From positions 2,681,501 through 2,745,500 of the forward strand of contig NW_026262701.1 of the NCBI RefSeq assembly GCF_021869535.1: DNA of 64,000 nucleotides, read 5' to 3'. A model generated the notes under the pieces. It worked only from the letters and a program-made list of their open reading frames with translations. It was not told the DNA's origin and searched no databases. Positions 23,801 to 34,490 of the stretch are shown here, piece by piece. Position numbers and translations under genes: made by a program. Position 1 is the first letter of the stretch; every line of letters starts with the position of its first letter. This DNA is from Mytilus californianus (Eukaryota > Mollusca > Bivalvia > Mytilida > Mytilidae).

Positions 23801-24817
23801 TTTCGTCTATACTAATATGTTAAAAGTTGTCAATATATTTAGAAGCTTCATAAACAATGTCAAATCATAAAGCACTACATATGAGTTCTATGTCATGAGA
23901 AAATGCGTTTCGGTTTCGACTTCGTTCAAATTAAACAATTGACTAAGTCCGTCTTTAATATAACAAACAAAATATAAGAGACGATGAAAATCTAACTACT
24001 TTATACTGGATTCTTACGAAGAACCATGTTATCCTTCTAATCAAGTACTTACTACAACTCTTTGTGGAGTTAAATAAAAACATTCATGAAGACATTGAAG
24101 AATTACACTTAGCGATGTCAATTAAATGTGGTTTTTGAAATATTCTAAAGATTTACTGATGAGTATTATAACAACAGTATTATGTTATATATATTGTTTT
24201 TCTCTTTGTTTTTAATGTTCTTTTTAATATATCAAGGTTTGTTTTATTATAATATGAATAAATTCGTTTTTTTTCTAGAAAACAATGGAAATATATTTGA
24301 AGTCAGTGTAGAAGTGCCTAAAAACAAATTACCATTCAACCCAAGAATAAGTGCCCGGACAGCAACTGAAAACATGACCGTTTACATAAAGACTTCATCA
24401 ATACAGAATACAATTCAGACAAATTTTGATATATCCAGTTGTCAGTATCAGCTATCACAGAATATAACAGAGACGTCTGGTTCATATGGGATAACATATC
24501 AAGCAATAGTCACTAATTGTACAATGGAAGATGACGACATCTACGAGTATTTTGTGGTCAGGTTAAATGGTTTAGATTCAATTCCTGACGGAACAGATCC
24601 GAGAAATATTGACAGACAGTACACTGATAAATACTTTAAACAAACATCGAAATACAGTAATTACGGTGAAAAATACGAAACTATGGTCACATGTTCAATC
24701 AATTTGTCAACTATGAAAGCTGATGACGTGGAAATAGCAGAAATTTACTTTAATTTTTTATCGATATCTTTAAAGTTTGAAAACCTTGTTGCTTCTATAC
24801 GACTCCAAATAAGTTGA
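17750..24817 (+). CDS. Secreted protein of unknown family, copy 2 (three exons)
   Basis: Join 17750-17827, 21780-21948 and 24279-24817: 261 residues. Function unknown. It is a paralogue of 8684-12787. The N-terminus (MLTWVLILCFYQIKLFSA) is a probable signal peptide with the same SA-Y junction. Exon 2 keeps RPMG, YTAKF(V)APN and FEAGEY. Exon 3 keeps NPRI, ARTATENMTV, TNF, SCQYQ, NIT, GLDSIPDGT and QYTDKYF. The cysteine aligned with Cys135 of copy 1 and the one near Cys161 are both retained, and a third (VTCSIN) is added. The first intron has a GC donor (AAG|GCAAGT), which is the usual form of a GC-AG intron and need not inactivate the gene. Introns are much longer than in copy 1 (about 3.95 and 2.33 kb) because of arrays and repeats at 18.2-21.7 kb and 22.2-23.3 kb. 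All exons are open and conserved, so it is probably functional. Confidence 0.75.
18265..18840 (+). repeat. R5 copies with an R3 fragment, intron 1 of copy 2
   Basis: 18270-18435 shows R5 ('gagtcatatgtagacgaaac', 'cgtgtctggcgtacacaatt', 'gaaggtatcaccatcccagt'). 18480-18665 is a further R5 stretch ending in a second 'gcgtcattgatgagcc'. 18705-18800 resembles a diverged R3 middle ('ttctatgtagtcttttgtga', 'gcaatggcaatgacagttt'). Confidence 0.65.
19185..20035 (+). repeat. R3 copy interrupted by a minisatellite grown from its own sequence
   Basis: The left part is normal R3 (19191 'ggtgtcacatgtggagcagg', 'gcttacccttccggagcatc', 'ttggttcgtgttgctcagtc'). The right part resumes at about 19945 with 'actaataagtttgaatatcc', 'ctttggtttctcttgcctct'. 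Between them the R3 segment 'gccatgg(c/t)(g/a)ttgtcagttt' is repeated about 22 times. Confidence 0.85.
19345..19946 (+). repeat. Minisatellite, about 22 copies of a 22-29 bp unit
   Basis: Unit 'gccatggtattgtcagtttg' plus a T-rich spacer of varying length (tttt to ttttttt). A tttttgccatggtattgCATGGTATTG variant marks three copies spaced about 90 bp apart, showing a higher-order period inside the array. Long open frames on both strands here are a by-product of the repeat and are not genes. Confidence 0.95.
20055..21690 (+). repeat. R1 copy containing a 52-bp satellite array
   Basis: The left flank (20060-20330) has R1 text ('atgtgaaacaattcaaacga', 'gaataccaacggtttgattt', 'gtgttaaacatgtttgtgaa'). 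The right flank (21575-21690) has the R1 tail ('gatctaagagtaccagcagt', 'gctagttcaaagctgatatc'), as at 30035-30090. The array sits exactly where other R1 copies have a single unit. Confidence 0.85.
20331..21572 (+). repeat. 52-bp satellite, about 24 tandem copies
   Basis: Unit 'taaccctccctaaacttggt' + 'acgatggtgtaacagcacaa' + 'cagaataacgcg/tg'. Variants are ordered: 'cactacacaa' replaces 'aacagcacaa' in three widely spaced units near the left side; 'cgtg' dominates the left part; 'cgcg' and then 'cgctt' the right part. This gradient fits local spread by unequal exchange. Confidence 0.97.
21780..21948 (+). CDS. Copy 2, exon 2
   Basis: Acceptor 'ctctcttttctcgaaag', then GTT GTA TAT TCC; ends ATA AAA G before GTAAAT at 21949, phase 1. 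It starts one codon earlier than exon 2 of copy 1. Confidence 0.75.
22254..22492 (+). repeat. R2 short form in intron 2 of copy 2
   Basis: From 'tttatgtgactgtcatacaa' to 'ttattttactttttt', the same borders as the copy in intron 2 of the paralogue at 10857. The two lie at different distances from exon 2 (about 305 and 183 bases), so a shared insertion predating the duplication is possible but not shown. Confidence 0.85.
22655..23265. repeat. R8 dispersed repeat with an embedded reverse R2-like core
   Basis: Starts 'gcaatagtggtataccgctg', 'ttcaatagtcaaaaatcgat', 'ccaaaactgagggaaacaca'. At 22940-23030 it includes 'tattcctgacttggtacagg' and 'atggttttatggctagccaa', the reverse complement of the R2 core. 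Other R8 copies are at 35825 and 37275. Confidence 0.7.
23270..24278. other. Rest of intron 2 of copy 2, nothing recognised
   Basis: AT-rich with no identified repeat. The open frame from 24182 that enters exon 3 has 32 intronic codons at its front; the acceptor TTTTTTTTCTAG ends at 24278, so those codons are not part of the protein. Confidence 0.5.
24279..24817 (+). CDS. Copy 2, exon 3 (last exon)
   Basis: Split codon G|AA, then AAC AAT GGA. Open to the TGA at 24815-24817. It aligns with 12231-12787 almost throughout, with the largest differences near the C-terminus. Confidence 0.85.
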
Positions 24818-24829
24818 AGATTTCCAAGA

Positions 24830-26960
24830 TAAGAATTGATTGCCCTGATGTATAACACATTAGTTTTCTTCTGTTTAGTTTTCCCCTCCAATCCGTAACT
24901 CTCAACATTTTAAAATAACACTGTTTATACTAACTGCTTGTAATGGCACTCTACATAATGACACCCTAAATATTAACGAAGTAATATGATGAATACGTTA
25001 CCAAATTACCTCCCGTATATTATTTGTTTTTAACAAGTGGATTTTTCATGTTTGGTTTACAATTTATGACACGGTTTGGCAATCAAATGTGAATTTGCAG
25101 GAGATCGTGGGACGCTGTTTGGCAATCATATACAAATCTGCAGGGAATCGTATGCTTATTTATGATTCTTTACGAAAAAATCCCGAAAACAAACGAAAAT
25201 CAAAAAGAAGTTTAATTGACGCTATGTTGTTAAACTTTATATGTATGAAGATTTTAATAGACTATTTATGCTGAATTTGTGAGCATTTAAAGTTGTAGTA
25301 AATGCTATAACTATTTGCACAACAAATAAACTTTCAAATAATCTTTTAAGATTCACCAACACATTAGGAAATATAGTTGCAAAATTATCTCCCTTTGGAA
25401 TATGAGTATGGAACCCTTTAATGTTTGGAAAGTTATCCGGGAGGACGCTGGTGATAACTTATTTGCATGGAAACGTTCTAGTAGATTCTTATTGAAATAA
25501 AAGCAAATTTACTTTATAAAGTTTTTCTCTTTATATAACAGAAGATGAGCAGAGTAGAGTTTTGTGTAAATTTGGTTTTAAATATTACTATTTGGATACA
25601 TTTCTCACGCTCCAACATATTGGCTGTAACTGTAACACGCCAATTCGACGTATTTTTAATCAGCTATGTCAGATAGGTTAAGAAAAAATATCGGAAATGG
25701 TCCCACATGGATTAATTTCTAAAATGTCATTGTGTTTGTTTTGTAGGGTGGTGTATCATATAGAATGCGTGTCAAAATATTAACAGAAATTAAGTCATCA
25801 GTCCATTTCAACCAGGCCTTAATGCGAATACATGGCCATATGTACAAAACGTCTTCTTAATTTTTGGGAAATAATTTGTAAAATCTTTTTACTGACTTTT
25901 TTTTCCATCAAATTGTGACAATGCTTTTTTCATTCGAAAAAATTCTTTGACAATGAATAGACCGAAAACTAAGTTGTGACAAATATACATATTTGATGAT
26001 TTTAAGATCAGAACTCAGAAAATAGGTGTATATTGAAAGAGATTTAGATGACTTTTGTTCCATGTTTTATTTTTTTTTTTTTATCATTAGGCAGGCAAGA
26101 TAAAACCTTTTTGTTACCATCAAGCTTCTGATGCAATTCTCTTGATACATAATGTAAAGGAGACAATATGCAACTAGTGTATTTCTGTACACAATGTGTA
26201 ACATATACTTTTTTTAAATGTACAATTGTGGTTTCAAAATTACATTTAAGACAGTATCATTACCGCCGTGAACTAACTGTTGAATTTGTTTCTAAATCAT
26301 ATGACCAGTGGCTTTTCTATTTTCCAACTTTACAAGTTAACACACTGATATCGATGGGAAAGACCGAACAAATAGAGTTGTTAACTTCTATGTTATTTGG
26401 TCTCTGATGGAGAATTGTTTCAATGGCAATCATACCACATCTTATTTTTTATACAACAATAACAAAACAAACAGAAAGAAAGAAAAGAAAAGAAAACTTT
26501 ACGCGGCGTCCTACAAAACAATATATCAAAACAGTCGACGACATCGAAATTTAACGATTACTCAATTTGAACCTATTGTCCAAAGATTTGAGCAAAATCA
26601 CTGACATAAAAACAATATTCTTTGGATATCAGATACCAAATGTATTGGTCACGAATCAATGTACATGGAAAACGTCCATCAAATAATTTGATATAACTAA
26701 TTATATGAGAACTATAGAGATATAAAAACCTCAGAAGGGCTTTCACCGAACAGACAAAATGCCTTTGCCTAAGATAGGTATATCAAAACAAATGTACTTT
26801 ACTCAAAAGATCATTAAAAACTAAGGTCAAATACTTTCAATACTTTGCGTTCGATCGACTCTTATAACAGCTCAGTTACCGAGGTCGACAAACTAAAATA
26901 ACAACAGTAATAACATTGAAGTACATGTATCATTTTAACATCCTTTGGTTGTTCAACACA
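24830..26960. other. Intergenic, no gene seen
   Basis: Mostly unrecognised AT-rich sequence. 25076-25150 holds two degenerate copies of 'tttggcaatca..aaat.tgcaggga.atcgt'. 26395-26450 is a reverse R1 front ('ggagaattgtttcaatggca', 'atcataccacatctta'). Short frames at 26168 and 26407 have no recognisable domain. Confidence 0.4.
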
Positions 26961-27340
26961 TTAAGGATGTTCGCTCCTCTTGGTTTTGATTGTTTGCCAG
27001 ATATTCCGAATCCTCTTGTTTTATCCATGTAGTGCCGCTAACCCCTACTTTTCTTTTCATAATTTTATTACATCTAGTTTAAAAAGCCATATTTTGAAAT
27101 CTTATAAAATCCTTGTTATTTTTTCATCGTTTTGAAAGGAAAAAGGTTCCAACGTTAAATGTATGAAATATCTAGAGAGAATCATTTCCCGCCAAATTTC
27201 CAATGGCTTATATCTCGATATACAAGCACACGGACCCTTCATTTTTTCTGCTTTTTTAGTTTCTTCATTTATATACTATCAATTTATAACAATCTTTTGA
27301 AAAGCTTGTAATTTTGAAACAGAGGAGCGAACATCCTCAA
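26961..27340. mobile_element. MITE-like element with TIRs
   Basis: Ends 'ttaaggatgttcgctcctct' and 'agaggagcgaacatcctcaa' are inverted copies (about 20 bp). The interior ('ccgctaacccctacttttct', 'aaaaggttccaacgttaaat', 'atcatttcccgcca') matches the opposite strand of 9652-10043. No coding frame. Confidence 0.85.
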
Positions 27341-27344
27341 GTAT

Positions 27345-28070
27345 TATCCATCTTTGAAATACTGTTTTGCTCTAGTATTTCGGTGTGAAGGTTATGTCAG
27401 CAAACGACTTGAAAATGTTGGTATGTTTCATCCTGCTTCAATTTATCTACTACCTCTGTCTTCTCATCAATGAAGGGTAGCATACTTAAAAATTACAATT
27501 GTAAATGATTTGATACATACATATATACATACACAATTATAGAAGAGAAGAGTAATCACTTTTAATTTTATTCTATTTCGTAAATTTCCCATGAAACGTT
27601 ACAACGATTACACTATAACAATCTTACCAATGATTCTGATTTTACGTCAATTTCATTTGACCTTCAGCGATCATATAATTTTATCTCATCTTTATACTTA
27701 ATAATTCGTGTTAGAATGAGAAATATGTTTGACTTTGACTGATGAATGACTCATAAGTAATTAAACACTCTGAGTATGAAAAAACACTTTTTCGATAAGA
27801 GTAAGACATATATCAAAAATATTTTGGGTTGGAAAAAAGAGGATTTGTTGGTTCGAAGAGAGAGACCAAAAATCTAGCATTTATAGCATGCAATAAACAT
27901 TATTTTAGAAATCATTGCTAGTATTAGGTTCGTCAACTAAAAGTCGCTGTAAGATTTTCAATTGGGAACCAAAAGTTCACAATTTCATGCAAGTTCAAGA
28001 CTCTGTCCACGTCGACTTAAGTAAACTTTGACATTTATTTATAATGGTCAGTACATAGAACGGAACTAAA
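27345..28070. other. Intergenic, nothing recognised
   Basis: AT-rich with short simple tracts only ('acatacatatatacatacac'). Confidence 0.4.
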
Positions 28071-28074
28071 AACA

Positions 28075-28280
28075 ACTGTCACCAGCTATAAAACCAGGTG
28101 TAACCCATTATTTTCGTCGGGAAATGCTTGTACCAAGTTAGGAATATGACAATTATTTTCGATTCGTTCTATTGGTTGATAAAGTCTCACGTTTGATTTT
28201 GTCAGTTCTATGGACTTCCCCCTTTTGGAATTTTCCTTGGAGTTCGGTACATTGTTATACTTTTTTTCAATTTTTCTACT
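28075..28280 (+). repeat. R2, diverged copy
   Basis: 'accagctataaaaccaggtg', 'ttgtaccaagttaggaatat', 'ttcgattcgttctattgg', 'ttttccttggagttcggtac'. Confidence 0.7.
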
Positions 28281-28369
28281 TATGAATTTTAATATCCCAT
28301 TGGTATCGTTTGCCTCTTTTTTCGCCTATGTCATTTAACACCCAGTCTTTGATAGAACCATGCAAAAGG

Positions 28370-29420
28370 CTTATAAGTGGGTCCACATGACATGCCAACC
28401 AAATGTAATGAAATTTTGCACATATGTTATGATAGTCAAGAGAAAACAAATTCTAGCTTTAAAATTTGATTTAAGGCTTATTTTAGATTTTGCAGCGCCA
28501 TCTATATGAAAGGCTTAATTTCCCAAAATTTCCACAAAAATGTCACGATTTTGCTACTCTGAATATGCTAGATATGGTTATGTTTAGCTGATAGTTGAGC
28601 TGATTTTTATAACAAACATCATTCGTCCTTCGAAACTTGACAAAATGTTTTTGCTTGAGTATAGCTATATTCACGGGCTGACCGGTCTAAAAAGGGCATT
28701 TTGGACATTTTTTAGATACTTCCTAAAAAGGTCAACAAAAAGACAGGAAATCTTGTAAAGTACAATGCATTTTTTAATGTTTTAGATATTTCGATAAAGG
28801 TTTACATGTGTGCTACAAGTTTTATTATTTTTGAGCTGGGGTCTCCTACACCGTTACCATGGCAACGAAATAAAAATGAGTAATTTTCGCATATTTTTCA
28901 CAATAATCCGTGTATTTAATCATGAAAACTTATTTATCTTTTGACACTGGCTTATGATATTTTTGGCATGAAAGTGTATTACAATATGAAATTAAGATAT
29001 AAATTAAATATAAAAATCAAAACCGTCAAATGACTTGACCTTTGACCTCAAGGTCAAAATACTTGATTTTTTTTAGACGGGTAACATTGAAAATCTGTTG
29101 TGTTATTCATATTGCAATAATTTTTAAATTTACAGAAATATATTTTAAAAGTTTCGATCAGAAGTTTCGAAATACATTGTACATGTAAACGTCAGCTTGT
29201 TAGATTTCCCAAGTAAACTAAGAAAACCATGAAGATTTTGATAAATAAAGGCTGAGTTTTGAAAAAGGTCCAAGAAAGTTGTAAAATTTCCCCCAAATTG
29301 TAAGAGACGTTATTATAATGCCACATCTTTTTATATTTATATTGTTTGCTTTTTTGAGCAAGGAGAAAACAAACTTGAAAAAGACAAGTTTTCGGTTTTT
29401 AGGCATGATCAAGTTGGCGC
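28370..29420. other. AT-rich interior, no gene
   Basis: Long stretch with stops in every frame. 'tgacctttgacctcaaggtc' near 29037 is a short palindrome-like motif. No repeat family recognised. Confidence 0.35.
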
Positions 29421-29502
29421 GTTTTCTTATTGTTCGCTGGCTTATTGTTCGCTAGCTTGATGCATCTTATTATTCGCTGGCTATTGGTTCGCTAGCTTGA
29501 GT
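29418..29502 (+). repeat. Short tandem repeat of a 15-17 bp unit
   Basis: 'cttattgttcgctggc', 'ttattgttcgctagcttgat', 'ttattattcgctggct', 'attggttcgctagcttga': four units with alternating 'ctggc' and 'ctagc'. Confidence 0.8.
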
Positions 29503-29639
29503 CTGGTAATGTATCATGACATGCATCTGTTGCATCACAATTTGGTAGTAAAATGATTTTCTTGAGTGTTTAGTCCTTGGATCCAGAATGAACTTTACAT
29601 TCAAGTCTGGCAGTTGAATTCTTAAGTTTGACTACATTT

Positions 29640-30150
29640 TGACAGTCTAAGAATCTTGTCTATATAAAAATAAGGAGATGGGGTAATATATGAAACAATT
29701 CAATTGAAAAAACTTGAAAAAAGAACGGCCTAATTTATAACAAAACAGTTTACGAAAAACAAATATGACAGACATGAACCAACGACAACCACTGAACTAC
29801 AGGTTACTGCCTTGGGACAGGCACATAAAGAATGTGGTGGCGTTAAACATGTTTGTGAGCGCTCAACCTTCCCCCCAACCTGGAACAGTGGGGTAACAGT
29901 ACAACATAAGATCAAACTATAAAAATCAGTTGAAAAAGGCTTAACTCATAAGATGGATAATGTAGAAATACATCTAACAAAAACACAAAGTAGACGTGGA
30001 CGGGTACTTATGCATCCCAAAAACAAAACGACACTTAGTACAGATCTGAGAGTACTCGCAGTTACTGACAGCTAGTTCAAAGCCAATAACAACTAATGAA
30101 AAAAATCATGTATCTAAGACTAAAATATCAATCAGTACACATCCAACATC
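29640..30150 (+). repeat. R1 dispersed repeat, with distal tail
   Basis: 'gacatgaaccaacgacaacc', 'ttgggacaggcacataaaga', 'atgtggtggcgttaaacatg', 'aaccttccccccaacctgga', 'acagtggggtaacagtacaa', then 'agatctgagagtactcgcag' and 'gctagttcaaagccaataac'. It lets the flanks of the satellite at 20.3-21.6 kb be identified as R1. Confidence 0.8.
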
Positions 30151-30499
30151 CAATGGATTTAGTGTAAAAACGTCATTAACAGTCAGAGAAAAACATGACC
30201 TTGTGAAATGCCAAACTATAAGTATCGACAGATTGTAGTACCGTGAAAGTACATATGTGTAATATTTAGTACGGTTTTAATTTACTGATAACAAAATCAA
30301 GATTTACACCAATAAAAACAATATTTAAAGTTTTAGTTACAGTGTTGAATAGGTAACCTTTTTGAATAAGTTTATTTAAAGGATTGATAAGTTTACCCTA
30401 GTTATTTTTGTAAACATCAGCTTTTTACCTAATGGAACAGATTGCCCGGCTATAATAATACAGTCTCTGAAATTATGTTTAAAGTACAATTTAAGAACA

Positions 30500-31450
30500 A
30501 AGGGCTAGTGCGAGCTTTTCCCATCAATTGGCGTCAGTCGTCCGTTAAATTTTACAAAAATCTTCTCCTCTGAAACTATTGGGCTAAATTTAATCAGACT
30601 TGGCCACAATCACCATTGGGTATAGAGTTTTAGAAATTGTGTGCAATGATCACCCCCTTTTTTCCAACCAACATGGCCGACAAGGCTAAAAATAGAACTT
30701 ACGGGGTAAAATGCAAGTTTTTTCTATTATCTTGAAAACTGCTTAAGATAGAGAAAATCTGACAGGGGCAGGAATTTTCTAAATGTTGAGATTTCCCTAC
30801 CATCTATTTACGTCAAAACTGTCAGACGAGCTTGTGTTGGAGTTTTTGCCTTTAAATGACATAATGTTTGCCTATTATTTTAATCTCTGCAATAGATAGA
30901 TACTTTACAATACAAAATTCGTAAGGGGTTCATCGGATTCTTGTGTCTCGCCCTTGATTGCAGCTGTCAGTGTTAAAGTATAATGTTGACCTAAAAAGTG
31001 AGTCCATTTATCAGTAAATACTAAATTGAAAAAAAAATCATTTTTTTTTAGTTGCTATTTTTTGATCTTGAAGATAAGCGTCTGTCCAAGTTTAATAACA
31101 ATCCATGAAGGTTTACAAATTTATCATGTCAAAAAAATTCAATCCCAGATTGTCTGTAAATGTAAACTGTAAAAAACTAAGTCCATCTTTCAGAAAAATA
31201 CTGAACTGAAAAAAATATATCTCTTAATCATAAAATGGCTTCTGCCAACGTTTTATAAAATGGTATAAAGGTTTGCCAAAGTAATTGATGTGTAACAAAT
31301 TTTAACCCCAGACTGTAACTACTTGTTAACTGTAAAAAGATCTATGTCCATTTATCAGTAAAATACGTAAAATGAAAATAAATATTTAATTAATGAAGAT
31401 TTATTACAATTTTTTGCATTTTTGCCAAGTATCTTAAAAACTACAATCTA
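30500..31450 (+). repeat. R6 copy and diverged direct repeats
   Basis: 30510-30860 is R6 ('caattggcgtcagtcgtccg', 'aaatcttctcctctgaaact', 'caacatggccgacaaggcta'). From 30990 a block ending 'agtccat(t/c)t(t/a)tcag(t/a)aaa.tac' recurs three times (about 31005, 31185, 31345), spaced about 170 bp. Confidence 0.65.
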
Positions 31451-32063
31451 TAGATAGAAACTTTAAAAAGCAAGAAAAAATAGATTTACAATTATTTCGT
31501 AGAAAGAAACAGTTAAATACATGAGATGAGTTTAATTTTGACGACTTAACTCTAGTAAAAATATGACAGCACAAATTATTTTAGAAGCCTGTTTTTATAA
31601 TTAGATTTCTTTGTAATATCCCCTTGGTTATATAAAAATCAATGTTATGGTGACTGTAATTTGTTAGCTATCTACACCTTGTTAGATTATTGCTCTTTAA
31701 AAAAAAACACTTTAAAACAACATGGATATACAGATTGATTTTTTTAATTTTTTTCAGAAATTGCAAATTTTGACATTTTTCAACAGAATCATAGAAAAAA
31801 ATCAAAATCAGTTTAAACATTCACTTATTACACCTTGGTATGCTTTGTTTTATATTTTACTTTATGAAAAGAAAAGAAATATCGAAACACTTATAATGTA
31901 TCAAGAGCAGAATGCTTAATTTGAAGAAAAAATAGATACTTTTTTGAAAATGCATTTTTTACTGAATTATCTTCTTTTGTACAATATTTATGACTTCATT
32001 TATTGTAATTGTATTATCTTCATTGTTAGTTTAACTTACATTGTTAAGTATAATAATGTTTTT
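31451..32063. other. AT-rich, no gene
   Basis: Two short open frames (31722 and 31944) are almost entirely F, I, L, K and N codons, as expected by chance in such composition. Confidence 0.4.
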
Positions 32064-34490
32064 TACGGAAGCGTATTAGGGCCATCCTTTTATTTATTTT
32101 TTTTCAAATTCTCGACATTAATCTTGGAATTATCAACTTTAATCTTGGAATTATCAGCATTACTCTTGGAATTATCAGCATTAATCTTGGTATTATCAAC
32201 TTTAATCTTGAAATTTCCAACTTAAATCTTGGAATTATCTACTTTAATCTTGGAATTATCAACTTAAATCTTGGAATTATCAACTTTAATCTTGAAATTT
32301 CCAACTTAAATCTTGGAATTATCAACATTAAACTTTGAAATTCCAACTTTAATCTTGGAATTATCAACTTTAATCTTTAAAATGATTGATTACTTCTAGT
32401 CCATAGTTTATTGTGTTTCTCCGTATACTTAATCTAATTATAATGATTTTCTCGGCTACATTTTTTGTAAAATGTTACAGAAAAATAGACGTGTATCTAA
32501 AGTCTTGTATAGGTTCACGTAGCCTAATATTCATGAAAAAGGGGGGGGCTGCAACTTCCCAATAATGGGTATACGTGGATATGCCAAAAATATTGGCCAT
32601 AATTTTGCGAGATTTTATATTTATGACGCTTCTTTTTAATGACATTCTATATTGATATGCATAGTTCTTTCGTAATTTTATATTGATTTGGGGTATGCTC
32701 TACATATCTTTTATAAATATGTTATGAAAACTTATGGCCAATTGTGGTATTTGAATCAATCGGGGACTTTATATTTACATTAAAATATTGTACACAAGTA
32801 AAGGTCATTCTTTGTATATATTTTATTACATATATGTGACTAGCCATGACATATCCAGACTTATGGAGGTAGAACGTCATTGTGAGAAAAAACGTGGTTA
32901 ACTATATGTGACTAGCCACTTCCAGGCTAAAGAGGTTGCATTGTCTAAAATTTGCTTTTTGTTTATTTATCTAGAATATTAGAAACAAAACTCTCTGTCA
33001 TGTTATTTTGACATATTTGTTGTAATAGCAATGAAATGAGTCATTTCGAATACCGGTATGAAAATGAGACTGTTCTATGACGACTTTTATTTATTGAAGG
33101 CACTAATTTATAAAATACAAAATCATTGTATTTATTGGCGCTAAGTAATGTTCAATACCGTATTTGAATAAAATTCAAAGAATTAAATTTACTACAATAC
33201 AAACAATTCTTAGCTCTATTATAGAACATGTAATTTAAACTTGTTGAAATGAAGTTAGTTTAAAATTTGTCAAAGTAAGCCATAAGAAATCCTTTTTTTA
33301 AACTGTCTTTTAATTTAGATTTATCATGCATGTCTCTATACATAGAATGCGACGATTAACAGTTTATAAGTAGGTTTTCTCATATATGATTTGATACGGT
33401 GCATTTATTATGGATATATTTCAGACTCCATTTATGAAAGAAAATCTATAGAGCAGAGAATTTTGATTTTTTTTTTTGTAGCTCTATTTTAGAACATGCA
33501 TGTCTCTATACTTAGAATGCGATGATTAACAGTTTATAAGTAGGTTTTCTCAAATATGATTTGATACGGTGCATTTATTATGGATATATTTCAGACACCA
33601 TTTATGAAAGAAAATCTATAGAGCAGAGAAATTTGATTTTTTTTTGTAGCTCTATTTTAGAACATGTAATTTAAACTAGTTGAAATGAAGTTAGTTTAAA
33701 ATTTGTCAAAGTAAGCTTTAAGAATTCCTTTCTTTAAATTTGTCTTTTAATTTAGATTTATTATGCACGTCTCTATACATAGCATGCGACTCGTAACAGT
33801 TTTTAAGTAGGTGTTCTCTTATATGCATTTGATACGGTGCATTTTTTGGATAAATTCCAGACTCCATTTATGAAAGAAAATATATAGAGCAGAGATTTTT
33901 TTTTGTATCAATTTAAAATGTAGATTCAAATATTTTTCACTTCAAACGATAACGTAAAACTTCTTCAAAACTTATATATGATGTATAGTTCGGCGTCCGC
34001 AAAAAAGAAGCCAAGGTAAAGTGTTTATCTCTTCTTCACAAATACGTATTCCATTGAATCTCGATATTTATCATGTTTATAATTTTTCTAACAATGACGT
34101 TCTACCTCCATAAGCCTGGAAATGTCATGGCGGGTCACAATTTTTATAATAAATAAAGGTATCAAATATAAGTTAATATTATATAAAAATAGGTATATTG
34201 TTTTAGACAAACATAGCACACCACTACCAAAAAAATTCAACTTTAATCTTGGAATTTTCAACTTTAATCTTGGAATTATCAACATTAAAGTTGGAATTTC
34301 CAAGTTTAATGTTGATAATTCCAAGATTAAAGATGGAAATTCCAAGATTAAAGTTGATAATTCCAAGATTAAAGTTGATAATTCCAAGATTAAAGCTGAA
34401 AATTCCAAGATTAAAGTTGATAATTCCAAGATTAAAGTCGACAATTTGAAAAAAATAAATAAAAAAGGATGGCCCTAATACGCTTCCGTA
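32064..34490. mobile_element. 2.4-kb element with TIRs that carry 21-bp iterons
   Basis: The ends are inverted: 'tacggaagcgtattagggcc' at 32064 and its complement ending at 34490, followed inward by 'atcctttt(tt)atttatttt' and 'caaatt.tcgac'. Next comes an iteron array on each side (32117-32385 and 34237-34435), units 'attccaagattaaagttgat' + 'a' or its complement. A second inverted pair lies further in: 32836-32882 and 34092-34138 ('atggaggtagaacgtcattg'). No transposase frame; probably non-autonomous. Both-strand open frames in the arrays arise because 21 bp is seven codons. Confidence 0.75.
33211..33905 (+). repeat. Three tandem copies of a roughly 265-bp unit
   Basis: Units start 'tagctctatt(a/t)tagaacatg' at 33211, 33478 and 33647. 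The second lacks about 95 bases of the unit's front. All share 'tgtctctatac(a/t)tag', 'ttgatacggtgcattt', 'ctccatttatgaaagaaaat'. Confidence 0.9.

Noticed and set aside
24182..24278. Hydrophobic N-terminus of the long frame ending at 24817, as a signal peptide
   Set aside because: These codons precede a strong acceptor, and the paralogue lacks them in its third exon. The real signal peptide is in exon 1 at 17750.
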